Assembly: GCF_035934735.1 (NCBI RefSeq) | Contig: NZ_CP142396.1 | Location: forward strand, 620,001 to 684,000 | From: Sedimentibacter sp. MB31-C6 | GTDB taxonomy: Bacteria > Bacillota > Clostridia > Tissierellales > Sedimentibacteraceae | Direction: 5' to 3' | DNA length: 64,000 nucleotides | In this document: piece by piece, positions 62,450 to 64,000 of the stretch | Numbering within the stretch: position 1 is the stretch's first letter | Layout: each line of letters opens with the position of its first letter | The notes under the pieces: generated by a model | The model's database searches: none | The model's input: the letters and a program-made list of their open reading frames with translations, nothing else | Told to the model about the DNA's origin: nothing | Made by a program: the position numbers and the translations under genes

Positions 62450-63880
62450 TTAAATCAAATCATAGTTTTTAACTTTTCTTTGTAATGTCTGTCTAGGGAC
62501 TTTTAAAATTTTCGAAGCTTTAGATACATTGAAGTCAACCTGCTTTAAAGTCTTTTCGATTATGCTTTTCTCATAATTCTGAATCATTGCAGTTAATGGT
62601 TCTACCATATTAAGCTTCACATCGCTATTAAGCTCAGTTAATTCATTGATTTTTTTCTCTATGTCAGAATATTCTAACTTTTCTTTATCTTTACTAACAG
62701 TACTTAATCCATATATTATTACATTTTCTAATTCTCTAATATTACCTGGCCAATCATACTTACTTAAATTATGGTATAAATTCCTTGATACATATTTAAT
62801 ATTCTTATTCAATACAATATTATACTTAGATATTATAGAATTAACCAAAATAGGTATATCATCTTTTCTTTCACGCAAAGGAGGTATGTTTATATTTAAA
62901 ACACTTAATCTATAATATATATCACGTCTTAAGTGTCCTTCTTCAATTGATTTTAATGGTTCTTCATTTAAAGCAGCTATTATTTTTACATCTACTTTTT
63001 TTTCTTTCTTTGAGCCTATACTCCTGAAAGTTCCGTCTTGTAATACTCTCAGTAGTTTTGATTGCAAATGTATAGGCATAGAATTAATTTCATCTAATAA
63101 TAAAGTTCCTCCATTAGCAAGTTCTAATAATCCTATATTATCAATCGCCCCTGTAAATGCTCCTTTTGATGTACCAAATAAAATACTTTCTAATAAATTT
63201 TCAGGTATGGCTGCACAATTTTGAGCTATAAAAGGTTTATTTTTTCTATTGCTTGAATTATGAATAGCTTGGGCAAAAAGCTCTTTACCAGTTCCTGTTT
63301 CACCATAAATTAATGTAGGCAAATCACAATCAGCTGCAATTGTAATATATTCTTTTAATTCTATCATTTTTTTGTTATTTGTAATTATACTGTCAGTTTC
63401 GTAAACTGCTTTATTATCTTTTCCTTTTAGTTTATTGACTTTATTATTTTCAAATGTTTCTATATTAATATGATCTTGAATATTTTTCTGAAAATCTTTA
63501 GAACTTATTTCTATATTATCCTTTTCAAAATCATCCTCATTAACAGATAAATCTATAGCACCAACAATTTTACTTCCTGATTTAATAGGAATGGACAGGG
63601 ATGTAATATTTATCTCTTTTCTTCCTTTTGATTTGAGATTCTGTTTTTCTGTATATAAAGGAGCACCTAAAGTCATTGATTTATATGTAGAACTTGTATT
63701 TTCATCGAGGTTTTCATAAACATCTAAGAACTTCTTACCAACTACTTCATAATTCTCATTACTTCCGGAGTTTAATTTATTATTAAATTTTGCTGTAAAT
63801 AGAATTTCTCCTTCTAAATCTATAATTGTTATACCATCTATATAACCTTTACCATTAAAAAGATTATTCATTAATTGCAT
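62450..63880 (-). CDS. sigma-54-dependent activator (PAS-like sensor, AAA+, Fis HTH)
   Basis: A 476-aa enhancer-binding protein. Residues 1-115 form a PAS-like sensor domain with no receiver. The AAA+ domain (about 168-400) has Walker A GETGTGKE, the sigma-54 contact loop KGAFTGAIDN, Walker B LLLDEI and the arginine-finger region. A Fis-type HTH ends the protein (VSKASKILKVPRQTLQRKV). ATG at 63880 with AGGTGG 4 nt upstream. Its gene sits directly upstream of the ald-nhaC operon with its -24/-12 promoter, so it is the likely activator. Confidence 0.93.
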   Translation of the reverse strand: MQLMNNLFNGKGYIDGITIIDLEGEILFTAKFNNKLNSGSNENYEVVGKKFLDVYENLDENTSSTYKSMTLGAPLYTEKQNLKSKGRKEINITSLSIPIKSGSKIVGAIDLSVNEDDFEKDNIEISSKDFQKNIQDHINIETFENNKVNKLKGKDNKAVYETDSIITNNKKMIELKEYITIAADCDLPTLIYGETGTGKELFAQAIHNSSNRKNKPFIAQNCAAIPENLLESILFGTSKGAFTGAIDNIGLLELANGGTLLLDEINSMPIHLQSKLLRVLQDGTFRSIGSKKEKKVDVKIIAALNEEPLKSIEEGHLRRDIYYRLSVLNINIPPLRERKDDIPILVNSIISKYNIVLNKNIKYVSRNLYHNLSKYDWPGNIRELENVIIYGLSTVSKDKEKLEYSDIEKKINELTELNSDVKLNMVEPLTAMIQNYEKSIIEKTLKQVDFNVSKASKILKVPRQTLQRKVKNYDLI

Positions 63881-64000
63881 ATTGCCACCTCTTATTCCTA
63901 AGCTTTTATACATTATATAATAATAGTGGCATTAATACAATTGGATAAATTATTATTCTATAACAAGCAGACTATCTATATAAGTATCACGAAAAATCGG

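Overview
The window is low-GC, anaerobe-type Firmicute DNA. A Clostridia or Tissierellia amino-acid fermenter is the best guess, and a Sedimentibacter-like genus fits, but this is inference. Supporting signs are a Re-citrate synthase, a peroxiredoxin with an in-frame UGA at the peroxidatic position, a ferredoxin-like [FeFe] hydrogenase, PerR beside rubrerythrin, strong AGGAGG ribosome sites and frequent TTG/GTG starts. No rRNA, tRNA, CRISPR array, phage or IS element was seen. Most genes lie on the minus strand.

Layout. 1-3.3 kb: a frameshifted NudC, a MazEF-type toxin-antitoxin pair with a palindromic operator, and a DauR-like regulator/tautomerase/esterase operon. 3.5-8 kb: isocitrate dehydrogenase, aconitase and Re-citrate synthase, together the oxidative route to 2-oxoglutarate. 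8.1-11.5 kb: the selenocysteine peroxiredoxin, then a TetR-controlled exported flavocytochrome-c-type reductase. 11.7-22.2 kb: a LysR-controlled catabolic operon (HMG-CoA-lyase-like enzyme, CoA-acylating aldehyde dehydrogenase, ThDP enzyme, TIM-barrel isomerase, AroE-like dehydrogenase, TRAP transporter) whose substrate I cannot name. 22.3-33 kb: accessory genes, including a PD-(D/E)XK nuclease/beta-CASP RNase/ADP-ribosylglycohydrolase trio, a WG-repeat protein, GNAT, HAD, Tag, GGDEF, a macrodomain protein, a NYN-LOTUS protein and endonuclease IV. 33-35 kb: PerR and rubrerythrin behind a perfect PerR box, then TraX-like and Fe-S flavoproteins.

35.9-43.1 kb: an operon for acylated or amidated substrates (NhaC, M20 hydrolase, two YtcJ-type amidohydrolases, SARP regulator). 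43.2-46.5 kb: a SprT-like protease, an [FeFe] hydrogenase and a MocA-like enzyme. 46.5-50 kb: a lysine riboswitch controls an APC permease and a third YtcJ amidohydrolase. 50-54.6 kb: a complete BceRSAB-type peptide sensing and resistance module with a BceR-type box. 54.6-59.3 kb: a Cys-rich unknown protein, an NdpA-like protein, a gamma carbonic anhydrase and an SLH-HtrA protease. 59.6-63.9 kb: a sigma-54 activator, a -24/-12 promoter, alanine dehydrogenase and a second NhaC.

A family of about 53-bp double-hairpin repeats (GTAGGG...CCCTAC ends, CCGCGG centre) lies in at least seven intergenic sites and supplies the stop codon of two genes. The strongest items for a second look are the selenocysteine peroxiredoxin with its hairpin, the orphan LysR-ThDP-TRAP pathway, the nuclease/RNase/ADP-ribosylhydrolase trio, the riboswitch-amidohydrolase link and the repeat family.
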